Positions 43,961 through 53,966 of a DNA stretch of 64,000 bases are shown piece after piece; positions within the stretch are counted from its first letter, which is position 1, and every line of letters starts with the position of its first letter. The notes under the pieces were generated by a model. That model ran no database searches, was not told the origin of the DNA, and saw nothing but the letters and a program-made list of their open reading frames with translations. The DNA comes from Polytrichum commune (lineage: Eukaryota > Streptophyta > Polytrichopsida > Polytrichales > Polytrichaceae). The position numbers and the translations under genes were made by a program. The stretch lies in NCBI GenBank assembly GCA_950295325.1, contig OX485809.1, positions 27,900,001 through 27,964,000 on the forward strand, in the 5' to 3' direction.

Positions 43961-44584
43961 ATGGATAGGATGGGAGAGAAGAGAGACATGTTTGAGGGTC
44001 TAGGATGTGATGAGGAGATAGAAAATTTAGGTGAACCCGATATTCCATTCAATCCATCAACCGAGCGTGAGAGAGATGAGAGATGTGCTAGGGATCGATT
44101 TCGTGATGAGTATGTCATGACTCCCTTCTCACAATCTACACAAGCTTGGAGGATGAGGGCGGAGGAGGACCAACGACGATATGCGGACAACTTTGAGATC
44201 GATGCGGTGGAGAATGACAACACACAATGCGTGGGTGGAGATCTAAATGATCTGATTGATTTGTGTGCGGATATTTTGGAGAAGCCCGGGGATGTGGATG
44301 TGGAGGAGACTTCAATCGACATTGAAGATGTCAAGGTAGCGGAAGAATCTTCAAGGACTTTGCCTTTTCGTAAGAAGAAGAGAGGATTATCGCCTCATCG
44401 GCTACCATTGAAGGAACGGATGAAAGACCGAACGATTAGCTATGTTGATTACTTCGACCGAATCCTCTCCAAAAAATGGACCCTCGACGGAAGCCACAAG
44501 CATCTACGAGGTTGCCATGACGGAAGTCAAGTTGACGGAATGAAGTGGAATATTAAATCGTGCATGGTTTGTTCATGTATGTGA
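43961..44584 (+). CDS. Small acidic hypothetical protein
   Basis: 207 codons with ordinary amino-acid composition and no low-complexity bias, so possibly real. Acidic (NLGEPDIPF, LIDLCADILEKPGDVDVEE), then a basic patch (FRKKKRG). No family recognised. It lacks the array-plus-TATA promoter that precedes the other three genes of the element and may belong to a nested insertion or be a fragment. Start codon uncertain. Confidence 0.4.
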   Translation: MDRMGEKRDMFEGLGCDEEIENLGEPDIPFNPSTERERDERCARDRFRDEYVMTPFSQSTQAWRMRAEEDQRRYADNFEIDAVENDNTQCVGGDLNDLIDLCADILEKPGDVDVEETSIDIEDVKVAEESSRTLPFRKKKRGLSPHRLPLKERMKDRTISYVDYFDRILSKKWTLDGSHKHLRGCHDGSQVDGMKWNIKSCMVCSCM

Positions 44585-44984
44585 TTTATAAAGGGCATTT
44601 GTACCGTCGTCGCAATAATAAAGTCATTACTTGTACATCGTTGTCTCCATAGGGGTGATAATTTGTTGGTCATCATACTACATTGGTTACTTTGTTGCTT
44701 GAGGGATCCTTCATTAGTTTTGTGTGGATAAGTACACCGGTAATGATATTTAGTGTCACATATATTATTTGCAAAGGGCCTAAGTTAGATGGGGTGCGGA
44801 TGGAGGGACGCGGGAATGTGCAGTAGAAATATTATTGCATATTCATGTAGAGGACTTCATTACCTATCCATGGATACCAAGAAATCATTTTTTGGACTTC
44901 ATATGAATTTTTGAGAGCCAAAAAACCGAGACTATGTCCAAACTTCCAAAAAAAGTTAAAAAGTGCAGATTCAAAGGAACTCGG

Positions 44985-45882
44985 GAGCGGACGTATGGGA
45001 ACGCTAGAGCGGACGCAGGGGAACTCTAAAGCGGACGTAGGGGAACATGGGGCGGACTTATAGGAACGTTGGAGCGGACGTAAGGGAACATGGAGCGGAC
45101 GGGGGGGGGGGCGGAAGGGGGGGGGGGCGGGTTGGAGCGGACGGGGGGAACGCGGGAGCGGACTGAGGGGAGCGGACGTAGGGAACGAGGGGGCGGACGT
45201 AGGGAACGAGGGAGCGGACTGAGGGGAGCGGACGTAGGGAACGAGGGGGCGGACGTAGGGAACGAGGGGGCGGACGTTTGGGAACGGGTGCGGACGGGGG
45301 CGGGAACGGGTGCGGACTGGGGGGAACGCGGGGGGCGGACGTAGGGGACGTTTGGGAACGGATGCGGACGTTTGGGAACGGGGGCGGACTGGGGGGAACG
45401 TGGGGGGCGGACGTAGGGGAACGGGTGCGGACTGGGGGGGAACGGGCGCGGACGGGAGGGAACGGGTGCGGACTGGGGGGAACGCGGGGGGCGGACGTAG
45501 GGGAACGGGTGCGGACTGGGGGGGAACGGATGCGGACGTTTGGGAACGGGTGCGGACTGGGGGGAACGCGTGGGGCGGACGTAGGGAAACGGGTGCGGAC
45601 TGGGGGGGAACGGGCGCGGACGGGAGGGAACAGGTGCGGACTGGGGGGAACGCGGGCGCGGACTGGTAGGGAACGGGTGCGGACTGGGAGGGGAACGGGC
45701 GCGGACTGGAGGGGAACGCGGGGGGCGGACGTAGGGGAACGAGTGCGGACGGGGGCGGGAACGGGTGCGGACTGGGAGGGGAACGGGCGCGGACGGGAGG
45801 GAACGGGTGCGGACTGGGAGGGGAACGGGCGCGGACGGGAGGGAACGGGTGCGAACAGGGTGGGAACGGGGAGCGGATGGAG
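44985..45882. repeat. Minisatellite array 2, GCGGACG core
   Basis: About 0.9 kb of G-rich (+ strand) units such as GCGGACTGGGGGGAACG, GCGGACGGGAGGGAACG and GCGGACGTAGGGGAACG. Core and spacing resemble arrays 1 and 3. Higher-order blocks repeat (for example around 45410-45500 and 45590-45680). Long open frames in both strands are artefacts. Confidence 0.9.
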
Positions 45883-45885
45883 GGG

Positions 45886-45893
45886 TATATAAG
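45886..45893 (+). promoter_or_regulatory. TATA box of the RING-like gene
   Basis: TATATAAG directly after the last unit of array 2 (within 5 bp), about 475 bp before the first ATG of the downstream gene. Confidence 0.7.
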
Positions 45894-46360
45894 TGGAGGG
45901 GACCACTTACATACCCCACTCCACTCCTTGTGGGCGCCCGGACGACCCTCCTCTACTACAGAGTGCGGGGTTTAGCGGGGTGCTCGGAGGAGTTAAGGAT
46001 CCCTTTTTTGGGATCCTTTTATACTTTTTTTACTGACCTGTTTGTGGGTGTGATCCACGTGGACCCGTTTCCTTGTGACGTGGCATATTGCCTTTTTGGC
46101 ATATTCCTTGTGACGCGCCCAGTCAACTGGCCTCTGCGTGAGCGCTGGTAGCGGGGTGCTCGAAGGGTATGCTGAATTTTTGTAGTTTAATTTTTAACGA
46201 CATTTTTGAACTAATTCCACAGCAACACTATTTTGAAGTGTATGCTTGGATGTTTTGTAGCACTATTATGAAGTGCAATTAGTAATTTAAAAATTAGAGT
46301 TCTAGATTAGAATTAGAAACTACAATTTGGGTGGATCCGGCAAGTGAAGGATTTCCAGAC

Positions 46361-48664
46361 ATGGCAAGTGGAGGATCTAGAGACATGGCAAGTGCAAGTG
46401 GAGGATCTGGAGACATGGCAAGTGGGGGATCAGGTTGTCACAGATCACATGTACGCAAGGCCGCTGGGTTGGAGTGGGATGTTTATGATGACAACACTCA
46501 AAAAGCCAGGGCAGGTTGGGAGAATGTACCACAACCGTGGTCAGTGAAGACTGCAATGCAGTACGTGGGTTTCCCTCACTTTGATCGGTTGTGGCCAAGA
46601 CCTTGTCACGAGCGACACTGCAAGGCCATCAGTGCGAGTTATATGCAGCTTGATGACGTGGAGGCAAAATGGAGATTCCTAACGATACTTAGAAGTATCT
46701 CCAATTTGGATAGATGGCCCAAGAGTGCAATTCCAAAGTCGGTGGCGTGTATGATGTATGCGGAGCACGTGTTGCGAGTTAGGGTGGATTGGTCAAGTTT
46801 AGCTACCCTGCATGGTCAAAAATTTGGGGGTATCGGAATTGCATTCACTAAATGCACAGTTCCAGATATTCCATACACTCCCGTTCCGGAGTGGTTCAAG
46901 AGGAATCCTCGACTAGTGGACGAGCCTGGGGCCCCAATTCCAGAGGGTCGGGAACCAAAAAAACCACGTAATCGTAAACGACCAGCCAATGACGTGCAGA
47001 TGGCCATCGAGGAGGCGTTTGAGCATATGGATGAGGGCATGGAGGCAAATGTCGAGGTCAACAACCTGATCAACGACGTGGTTAACGAGGTCCTAGACGA
47101 GGTAAACCTTGGTGAACATGGAGTGGACCCGACGGAGAGCAGAATGGAGGAATTGCGTAAGCAACATGCGTTGGAAATTCGTGAGTATAAAACGATGATT
47201 TTCGAGTTGGAAAATCGAGTTGCAACACTTACGATGGAGGAGGCTAGCAGTTCAAGTAGTACACCAATTAACCTTCAGTCTTTGGAAGCAGAGAGGGACG
47301 CAGCTTTACAGGAGGCCAAGATTGCAAAGTCACAAGCTCTGGAGGTATGTATGAGGAATGAAGTAATGCGAGGAAAGATGGAGGCTTTGCAAAAGGAGGT
47401 GGTGGACATGCAACAACAACTTCAAGTGGTCAATGAAGTGGTTGTTGATCACGAAGCCAAGATTGGCGGACTGGAGGAGCAGAATGCAAGGTTGAAGAAA
47501 TTTCTGTTGGATGCGATTGTGGAGCGCAAAAATATGAAGACAAGCACATTGCTTGCTATGGCCAAGGCTCATCAATTTGAAGCTGAGTTTGAGAGCATCC
47601 AGAAAGAATGGAACCGCAATCAGAGAATGCGGAATATGATGCTCACATCATGGCCAGAAGATGAGCAGATGTACCCTAGTAGGTGGGATAGGGATAATGA
47701 GTGGACATTGCCAAGCGGGAGCATCGATTGGCGTCAAGTGACCGACCCAGATCACCATTGGGATGTGACCCAAGTGCATGAATATCCATTCCGCATGAGG
47801 GGTGAGTTGTTATGGCCAAATCCACATACAATGGTCTTCGACAGAACCGCATGTGCGATTTGCCAATGTCCATTTGGCCCAGAGGGATGCTATCAAGTTG
47901 GATCATGTGGGGCCCAATTCCATCCACAATGTCTAATAGGGAATATGATCAAGAAACGCCAATGTTCTCATTGCAGATCACCCTTCCACCCTCGTTTGTG
48001 CCTCCAATTTGGCCTTCGGGATTACATGCCTAACGACTGGGTATTAAAGCCATGGGACTTTCCCTTCGATCTTCAAGAGTTTGATGGAGAGAATGTTGAA
48101 TGGAGTTGGTTATACAATTGTGCCAAGGTTGAGCTATGGCACGAGAACAGAGATGGCGACTGGACACGGAATGCACGTCAAATTTTGTATGTTGCAGACG
48201 AGTTGTATCCCAACAAGCCCCCCGATCATGGCTTGAAAAGATTTTTGTACCAAACTCTTGAATGGCATTGGGATTCAACCAGCAGACAATTAAAGAGAGG
48301 CATTCATCCTCCTTGGTACAATGCAGCAGGTCTCGAATCAGTATCGGAGCATGATTTGGAAGAAGATGCAGATGACATGCCTACGGAACGGGATCCGAGA
48401 TATGAATTGCAGTTAGAGGTGGGGTACCACAAGAACAGGCTGCAGTTGGCTGCAATTGATGCACTCTTGCATAGAGTTGCGGATGATGTGGTATTGAGAT
48501 GGCTAAATGGTGGGCCTAGACCACGTAATGCCGTTCCATTGTCTCCTGGTAGTCGTCCATACCTCACCCGTGGAACAACGCGAAGCATGGAAGCGGGGGA
48601 ATCATCACGAGCACGACGAGAATCTACTTCAGCTAGAATAGACCTCGATTCAGATTCGGATTAG
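46361..48664 (+). CDS. Coiled-coil protein with RING-like zinc-binding domain (cargo gene)
   Basis: 767 codons from the first in-frame ATG at 46361; the same frame is open upstream to at least 46331 without an ATG. Begins with MASGGS-type repeats. Basic patch near residue 205 (KKPRNRKR). A long heptad-like helix spans about 260-420 (LEAERDAALQEAKIAKSQALE). At about 496-550, a Cys/His cluster CAIC...GSCGAQFHPQC...CSHC fits a RING or RING-variant zinc domain (C-x2-C, C-x4-H-x2-C, C-x2-C). The tail ends in an acidic RIDLDSDSD. Domain order coiled coil then RING is seen in some E3 ubiquitin ligases, but ligase function here is inference. Single exon; lies between array 2 and the transposase, convergent with it. 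Confidence 0.8.
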   Translation: MASGGSRDMASASGGSGDMASGGSGCHRSHVRKAAGLEWDVYDDNTQKARAGWENVPQPWSVKTAMQYVGFPHFDRLWPRPCHERHCKAISASYMQLDDVEAKWRFLTILRSISNLDRWPKSAIPKSVACMMYAEHVLRVRVDWSSLATLHGQKFGGIGIAFTKCTVPDIPYTPVPEWFKRNPRLVDEPGAPIPEGREPKKPRNRKRPANDVQMAIEEAFEHMDEGMEANVEVNNLINDVVNEVLDEVNLGEHGVDPTESRMEELRKQHALEIREYKTMIFELENRVATLTMEEASSSSSTPINLQSLEAERDAALQEAKIAKSQALEVCMRNEVMRGKMEALQKEVVDMQQQLQVVNEVVVDHEAKIGGLEEQNARLKKFLLDAIVERKNMKTSTLLAMAKAHQFEAEFESIQKEWNRNQRMRNMMLTSWPEDEQMYPSRWDRDNEWTLPSGSIDWRQVTDPDHHWDVTQVHEYPFRMRGELLWPNPHTMVFDRTACAICQCPFGPEGCYQVGSCGAQFHPQCLIGNMIKKRQCSHCRSPFHPRLCLQFGLRDYMPNDWVLKPWDFPFDLQEFDGENVEWSWLYNCAKVELWHENRDGDWTRNARQILYVADELYPNKPPDHGLKRFLYQTLEWHWDSTSRQLKRGIHPPWYNAAGLESVSEHDLEEDADDMPTERDPRYELQLEVGYHKNRLQLAAIDALLHRVADDVVLRWLNGGPRPRNAVPLSPGSRPYLTRGTTRSMEAGESSRARRESTSARIDLDSDSD

Positions 48665-49363
48665 GCATTTTTGTACCATGTTTAGGAAGTTGTATGGGAA
48701 CGGATGAAGACTTTGGACACAATGAACATATTTCATGTTCAAAGTATATGTAATATAAAGAGGATTTACCGACAAGTTGTCAACTCTAAGATCGTGTAAA
48801 AGATAACATATGGATGCCACATGTTTTAATGTTACTTGAAACATTTAAAAACTTACTTGAATATTAGTAATTCATATGATAGTCTAACCAAAAGTACTAT
48901 TGACTACATAGTCAATATTGAATACCACATAAAAATATAATTATATAAAACGGATAGAAAGGTCCTCAAAAAGAGGATGTCACCAACGAAGCATGTACAA
49001 TCGAGCAATAGGGGATTGCAATATTTATAAAAGCATATTCTTTAAGAAGCTCAATAAATAAACATAAAACTCCATTCACAGTAAGAATTATACAAAATAG
49101 TAATTAATAAAGGCATAACATGTTATTGGAGATTAATTGCAATGCTAAGTTGACAACCATATTGTATTTTCAAAATTTTAAAAAACATGCAATAAATAAT
49201 TTTATTACTATAATAAAATGTTACAACTTCGAAGGTAACGTTCGCTTTGTGGTCTAAATGTCTTACCGAAGGCCCTAAGGTTGTAACTTGTATCAATTTT
49301 GACGTAAGTAATAAATTATGGAAGTACGTGGGAGCACTGAAATACCACATTTGTGCAAAACCA
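48665..49363. other. Convergent 3' region between the RING-like and transposase genes
   Basis: AT-rich. AATATAAA-type sequence near 48750 may serve the + gene. TTTATT at 49201-49206 reads as AATAAA on the - strand, about 160 bases after the transposase stop. No other gene seen. Confidence 0.5.
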
Positions 49364-52300
49364 TTACGTTCGAATCCGTACTGTGGGATCATTTGCTTCG
49401 ACACATCTTGGGTCCTCTTCAGACTCGTCTGTGCTGCAATCATCATCCGTTTGGGGAGTCGCGCTCCGAAGATGCAACTCTCGGTCACGTTGTGAGAAAA
49501 TTATCTTCTTGGTCGGCCGGGAGCCCTCTGCATCCTGTATGCCATTTTCATCTAGATGTGGTCTACCTTCATCTTCATTGTAGTCTTCAGCAGTAAACGG
49601 AAGCGATCTTCCCTGATACCTCTTCCTAGTACGTTTGACACCTCTCGTAGTTCTCTGACGCCCTCCACCCGTACCACGACTTGAGTGCACTTCATCTCTA
49701 CTTCCATCTATAAAAGCATCCCCCGTTGTACTTCCGCCTCCAACTCCAAGGCCACATGTTCCATTGGATTGACTGTGTGGAAGTGAAACTGATGCGGATG
49801 GAATTGCAATTGGTATGTTCTCAACAACATGTCGACGAACAGAATGACGACGTGGCGCCTCTGTAGTAACATTTCTTGAAACATTGTGTATAGCAACCAA
49901 AGTAGCACCCACCGCAGTTGCACGTGAAACACCCAATCTAGAAGTATTGGCAATACTTCGAGTGAGAGGACGACGTTGACCTTGTGCATGCACTTGCACC
50001 GTAGAGGTTGATGCAGTTCTTTGAAGAGCACGGAATCGAGTTGTAGGTATTTCAGGAACATTGGGTGTTTGATCTTCTATACGATGGTTGGATATGAGGG
50101 AGGCGTCCATGGATTCAGAATGTACTCGGGCTGGAAATGGATCCTGTTGAACGTGCGTTAGCTCATTTGCGGGTAGTACATTGTCACCTTCACCAAAAGA
50201 AAGAGAATCGCTCCGAGGTTGCAAGGAATCTACTTCAATTCCTACATTCTCACTTGCCCCCATAGCAACATTATGGGCAGGGCGAAACCCTTGTCCAATG
50301 TGGAGAGTTTCAAAAGGCGGTCTTCCAATAGACCCCTCATGATCGTCATGCATTCCGTCGTTATGTTGGGGGACATCCGGTTCATCAAAATCAAACACCC
50401 CAAGGTTTCCATCACTACCATTGCCATCCTCATCTTCTGAATCATGATTCTCGGAATCGAGGTCATCCAAATCAAAGTCGATGTCATCAACATTGTTGTC
50501 AACATCATTTCCGGCACTATCATTTGGATCCACGTCATCTTTGTTGTCATCTTCTTCGTCAAGGTCATCGTCAGAATGGACCTCATTCAATTCGTACCAT
50601 TGCGCAGGTCTTGGGCCCCTCCGATGTCGAATGAGCCTACTATTGGTATATATGTAGACGAGGTCCTCGACACGACTATGCTTCAAGCGATTGCGACTCT
50701 TGTTGTGAACATATGAGTACATGCTCCAATTGCGTTCACATGCGGATGCGGAACATACTTGTGCAAGGATACGTCTTGCTATTGTTTGGAGGGCTTTAGC
50801 TCCACCTCCCATTGCATCCCACCATTCATGGAGAGGTGCGGCATGCACGCTCGGGTCAGTAGAATCAGCAAAAGGCCCTCGATTTTCAAGGAAATCTTGG
50901 TACTGGTGGAGGATTTGGACATAAGTGTCCTCATCTTGAGCAAGCCTGCGAAGAACTCGATTTAGGATTGTCCTCGAATTCTCATCCTCATGGAGTGGGG
51001 CCCAACCACGTAGAAGCGGATTTAACATCGCTCCAGCCCAATGTAGATCATTCAACATCAACCTCCATCTATTTTGAAACGTTAGCATAGCATTTACAGC
51101 AAGCTCAGGGCTTAAGCGAAATGGAGGTTTACCGAATCCACGAATATGGGTTTGTAAATCATGCATGACCCTCCAAGCCATTCCCATTGCAGGCGCCTTG
51201 CCATCAAATACACGAAGAGCTTTAACAACCGGGATCACCATATACAAGAAATTTTCGCACGTGTTCCAGAATCCATCAGAACGTATAAAGCTTCGCACAG
51301 CAGAGCCCTTCATGTAAGAGGTGCGAGATCTCCTCCTCATATCACGCATTAGAGTAGGCCAATCCTCATCAACCACCATTCTTTCCAAAGCATTGCGTAC
51401 TTGAAGAAGACGATCTATCATGATGAAGTTCGTTGCAAAACGGGTCTCTACAGGTAGGCGGAGTGAGAGATTTGGTGACAACCTCCGGAATATAGCTTGA
51501 GAAGCATGATGGTTTTTGATAAAAACACAAATATGGCGCGCCTTTTTTACCAACTTTTTCACCCATTCCTCCTTCCCCCAATCTTCTAAGAGGAGATCTA
51601 GGCAATGCGCAGCACATCCTTGAAAATATAGATCGGGATTTGCTTGAATCAAGTCGCGAGCAGCGGAGGCCATAACTGGGGCATTGTCGGTGCAAATCTG
51701 GACCACATTATGTCGACCAACCTTTTCCACAAATGGTTGAATTTGAGCAGCAACGTATACATGATCCTTGTGATTTCCCGTGGTATCAATGGTACCCAAG
51801 AAAACATCTCCCTTTGTGCCGCATTGGAGAACGTTTAGGAGAGGTCGGTTTTGCACGTTGTCCCATCCATCACAACATATTGTAACACCGTATTTTTCAA
51901 CGGAATTCCCCATCTTCTCCTTCACTTGCCTATCTAGGTCAACCTTTTTATCAGTTAACAACTTCGTACGGATGGCATTGTACGATGGTGGTGTGTAGGC
52001 TGGCATTCGATGACGGGCAGTTTCACGCACAGCATGAATAAATGCAGGATGTCTCACAATGTTGAAAGGAATGTTAGCTTCATAAAAAGCCGTTGCCCAT
52101 GCTCTATCAAGGAGTTGTTTTGTTGACACATTGAACCCCTCCGTTATGTTGAGTTGACGTAGTTCACGAGGAGGTGTGCCATATATCACAACATCAGAAT
52201 GTTGAGTGGATTGGGACATAAGCAAAGGCTCTGTTTCACTAATTACGGAGTCCGCTATAATAGGCTCCAGAGGTACAATATCTGGCACCGGAGAGTCCTC

Positions 52301-52561
52301 ATTTACAATGCCTACATGTAAGGGCACAATGCCTCCGCAATGTTCAAACAAGACCCTAATATGCGGGGGTACCATCCTACATGTGGAAACATCACAAGCA
52401 CCCCCTACAGGAGGTCTATAACCAAGGTGGGCCAACATTCTATTTCCTCGGTAAGATATGACGAACAGGCAAAACCTACATTTAACCTGCCTTTGTGATT
52501 TACCGGGAACCATCCCCTTATCCTCGTACCAATGATCCCATGCATCATTTCGGCGTGGCAT
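49364..52561 (-). CDS. hAT transposase (BED finger, DUF659, hAT C-terminal domain)
   Basis: About 1,065 residues from ATG at 52561; the frame opens at 52591, but a TTTGCAG acceptor (ending at 52576 on the - strand) indicates a leader intron. Near the N terminus, CRFC...CDVSTC with an intervening His (about 28-60) fits a BED-type DNA-binding finger. DUF659-like region about 215-390. Catalytic-type acids of hAT enzymes are in place: Asp in CCDGW near 230, Asp in CTDNAP near 291, and Glu in ACERNWS near 609. The dimerisation region (WWDAM...SRLIRH) follows. An unusually long C-terminal extension of about 400 residues is first very acidic (DDLDEEDD, DLDDLDSE) then Ser/Arg-rich with a basic stretch (KRTRKR). 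No frameshift or internal stop: the gene looks intact. Confidence 0.93.
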   Translation of the reverse strand: MPRRNDAWDHWYEDKGMVPGKSQRQVKCRFCLFVISYRGNRMLAHLGYRPPVGGACDVSTCRMVPPHIRVLFEHCGGIVPLHVGIVNEDSPVPDIVPLEPIIADSVISETEPLLMSQSTQHSDVVIYGTPPRELRQLNITEGFNVSTKQLLDRAWATAFYEANIPFNIVRHPAFIHAVRETARHRMPAYTPPSYNAIRTKLLTDKKVDLDRQVKEKMGNSVEKYGVTICCDGWDNVQNRPLLNVLQCGTKGDVFLGTIDTTGNHKDHVYVAAQIQPFVEKVGRHNVVQICTDNAPVMASAARDLIQANPDLYFQGCAAHCLDLLLEDWGKEEWVKKLVKKARHICVFIKNHHASQAIFRRLSPNLSLRLPVETRFATNFIMIDRLLQVRNALERMVVDEDWPTLMRDMRRRSRTSYMKGSAVRSFIRSDGFWNTCENFLYMVIPVVKALRVFDGKAPAMGMAWRVMHDLQTHIRGFGKPPFRLSPELAVNAMLTFQNRWRLMLNDLHWAGAMLNPLLRGWAPLHEDENSRTILNRVLRRLAQDEDTYVQILHQYQDFLENRGPFADSTDPSVHAAPLHEWWDAMGGGAKALQTIARRILAQVCSASACERNWSMYSYVHNKSRNRLKHSRVEDLVYIYTNSRLIRHRRGPRPAQWYELNEVHSDDDLDEEDDNKDDVDPNDSAGNDVDNNVDDIDFDLDDLDSENHDSEDEDGNGSDGNLGVFDFDEPDVPQHNDGMHDDHEGSIGRPPFETLHIGQGFRPAHNVAMGASENVGIEVDSLQPRSDSLSFGEGDNVLPANELTHVQQDPFPARVHSESMDASLISNHRIEDQTPNVPEIPTTRFRALQRTASTSTVQVHAQGQRRPLTRSIANTSRLGVSRATAVGATLVAIHNVSRNVTTEAPRRHSVRRHVVENIPIAIPSASVSLPHSQSNGTCGLGVGGGSTTGDAFIDGSRDEVHSSRGTGGGRQRTTRGVKRTRKRYQGRSLPFTAEDYNEDEGRPHLDENGIQDAEGSRPTKKIIFSQRDRELHLRSATPQTDDDCSTDESEEDPRCVEANDPTVRIRT

Positions 52562-52791
52562 GACTTCAACAAAACCTGCAAATAAAAACAAGTTAGAGCA
52601 AGTAACTTTGATCGCATACTAGGTCCTGTTCAAGAGTGCCACAAGGGCAACCCTAATTCACAGTCACTAGATTGGACAAAGTATCCTCTGCATTCGGGTC
52701 TCACGCATTCAATCCTCACTCCTCAAAGGAGATTCAAAAGACTTGAGACACACTATGTTAGTGGAGGCAAAAATGGCACCTTGAACCCTCA

Positions 52792-52798
52792 ATTTATA
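52792..52798 (-). promoter_or_regulatory. TATA box of the transposase gene
   Basis: TATAAAT on the - strand, 231 bp upstream of the ATG and about 15 bp from the start of array 3. This mirrors the layout of the kinase gene. Confidence 0.65.
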
Positions 52799-52811
52799 GT
52801 ATTCGAATCGG

Positions 52812-53612
52812 ACTGGGGAGCGGACGGAAGGGGGGGGGGAGCGGACGGGGAGCGGACGGAGGGGGGGGGGGGACCGGACGAGGGAGCGGACGGACGGGGG
52901 GGAGCGGACGGACGGGGGGGAGCGGACGGACGGGGGGGAGCGGACGAGGGAGCGGACGGACGGGGGGGGAGCGGACGGGGGAGCGGAAGGGGGAGCGGAC
53001 GGACGGGGGGGGAGCGGACGGGGGGGAGCGGACGGGGGAGCGGAAGGGGGAGCGGACGGACGGGGGGGAGCGGACGGGGGGGCGGACGGGGAAGCGGACG
53101 GAGGGGGGGGGGGAGCGGACAAGGGAGCGGACGGGGGGGCGGACGGAGGGGGGGGGGAGCGGACAAGGGAGCGGACGGGGGAGCGGACGGACGGGGGGGA
53201 GCGGACGGGGAAGCGGACAGAGGGGGGGAGCGGACGGGGGGGCGGACGGGGGGGCGGACGGGGGAGCGGAAAGGGGAGCGGACAGACGGGGGGGAGCGGA
53301 CGGGGGGGCGGACGGGGAAGCGGACGGAGGGGGGGGGAGCGGACGGGGGAGCGGACGGACGGGGGGGGGGGCGGACGGGGGTGGGGCGGACGGAGGGGGG
53401 TGGAGCGGACGGGGGAGGGGGGGGGGCGGACGGGAGAGGGGGGAGCGGACCGGGGGGGGGGGGGGGACGGGAGAGGGGGGAGCGGACGGGGTTGGGAACG
53501 GGAGCGGACGGGGGGGAACGGTGGCGAACGGGGATTGTGAACGGGAGCGGACGGGGGGGAACGGGGGCGAACGGGGGTTGGGAACGGAGGCGGACGGGGG
53601 GGGCGGACGGGC
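52812..53612. repeat. Minisatellite array 3, GCGGACG core
   Basis: About 0.8 kb of short units GAGCGGACGGGGG and GAGCGGACGGACGGGGG (+ strand), ending in longer GGGAACGGGAGCGGACGG units near the right TIR. G-rich on the strand opposite the transposase. The Arg/Gly- and Pro/Ser-rich reading frames across it are not genes. Confidence 0.9.
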
Positions 53613-53761
53613 TCTAGTAAATTTTTCCCCACTTTACCTTTACTTTGCTGACATGTCATCACACGTGGACATTGTAAATCCTACGTGTCAGAAATGGGTT
53701 AATGTAATTACACAAAAAAATCGGTAAAATTCAAGTCCGTCAGGATAAAGACAGCATCCGG

Positions 53762-53830
53762 CATAATGTCGTGACGGATACGTGTCGTGACGGCACGACA
53801 TTATGTCGGGATTACCCTCCGTCACGACAC
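53762..53830. repeat. Right subterminal hairpin cluster
   Basis: CATAATGTCGTG (53762-53773) pairs with CACGACATTATG (53794-53805). GTGTCGTGACGG (53782-53793) pairs with CCGTCACGACAC (53819-53830). The shared CGTGACGG word is the counterpart of the left subterminal hairpin. Confidence 0.8.
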
Positions 53831-53867
53831 AATAGACAACCCTGAAACGGGGAGGGCCAGAAAAATG

Positions 53868-53952
53868 GACCCACCGGAGCTGGCATCCGAATCTCCCCGG
53901 AGCCGCATCGAACTCCGCGCCGGAGTTAAGAGTATTGGGTTGGGTAATGTTA
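53868..53952 (-). repeat. Right TIR of the giant transposon
   Basis: Reverse complement of the left TIR, containing one GATGCGGCTCC unit. Ends ...GGGTAATGTTA, followed by GG and the 12-bp direct repeat. Confidence 0.9.
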
Positions 53953-53966
53953 GGGTTGTTTTCTGG

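Larger units (their letters stand above)
37307..53966. mobile_element. Giant (about 16.6 kb) hAT-like DNA transposon with cargo genes
   Basis: The 12-bp direct repeat GTTGTTTTCTGG lies at 37307-37318 and 53955-53966. Immediately inside are inverted repeats sharing TAACATTACCCAACCCAATA and continuing for about 85-105 bp. The inside encodes a hAT transposase on the - strand near the right end, plus a kinase and a coiled-coil/RING-like gene on the + strand. The outermost 1-2 bases of the tips differ, and hAT duplications are normally 8 bp, so the exact duplication length is uncertain. The total is far longer than typical hAT elements (a few kb). The TIR pair, the direct repeat and an enclosed transposase together make a single mobile unit the best explanation. 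The 41.1-44.9 kb stretch may hold nested insertions. Confidence 0.85.

Noticed and set aside
45026-45919. Open frames on both strands across array 2 (204-297 codons)
   Set aside because: Same minisatellite artefact; the true gene starts after the TATA box.
52709-53662. Open frames across array 3 (278-317 codons)
   Set aside because: Same minisatellite artefact.
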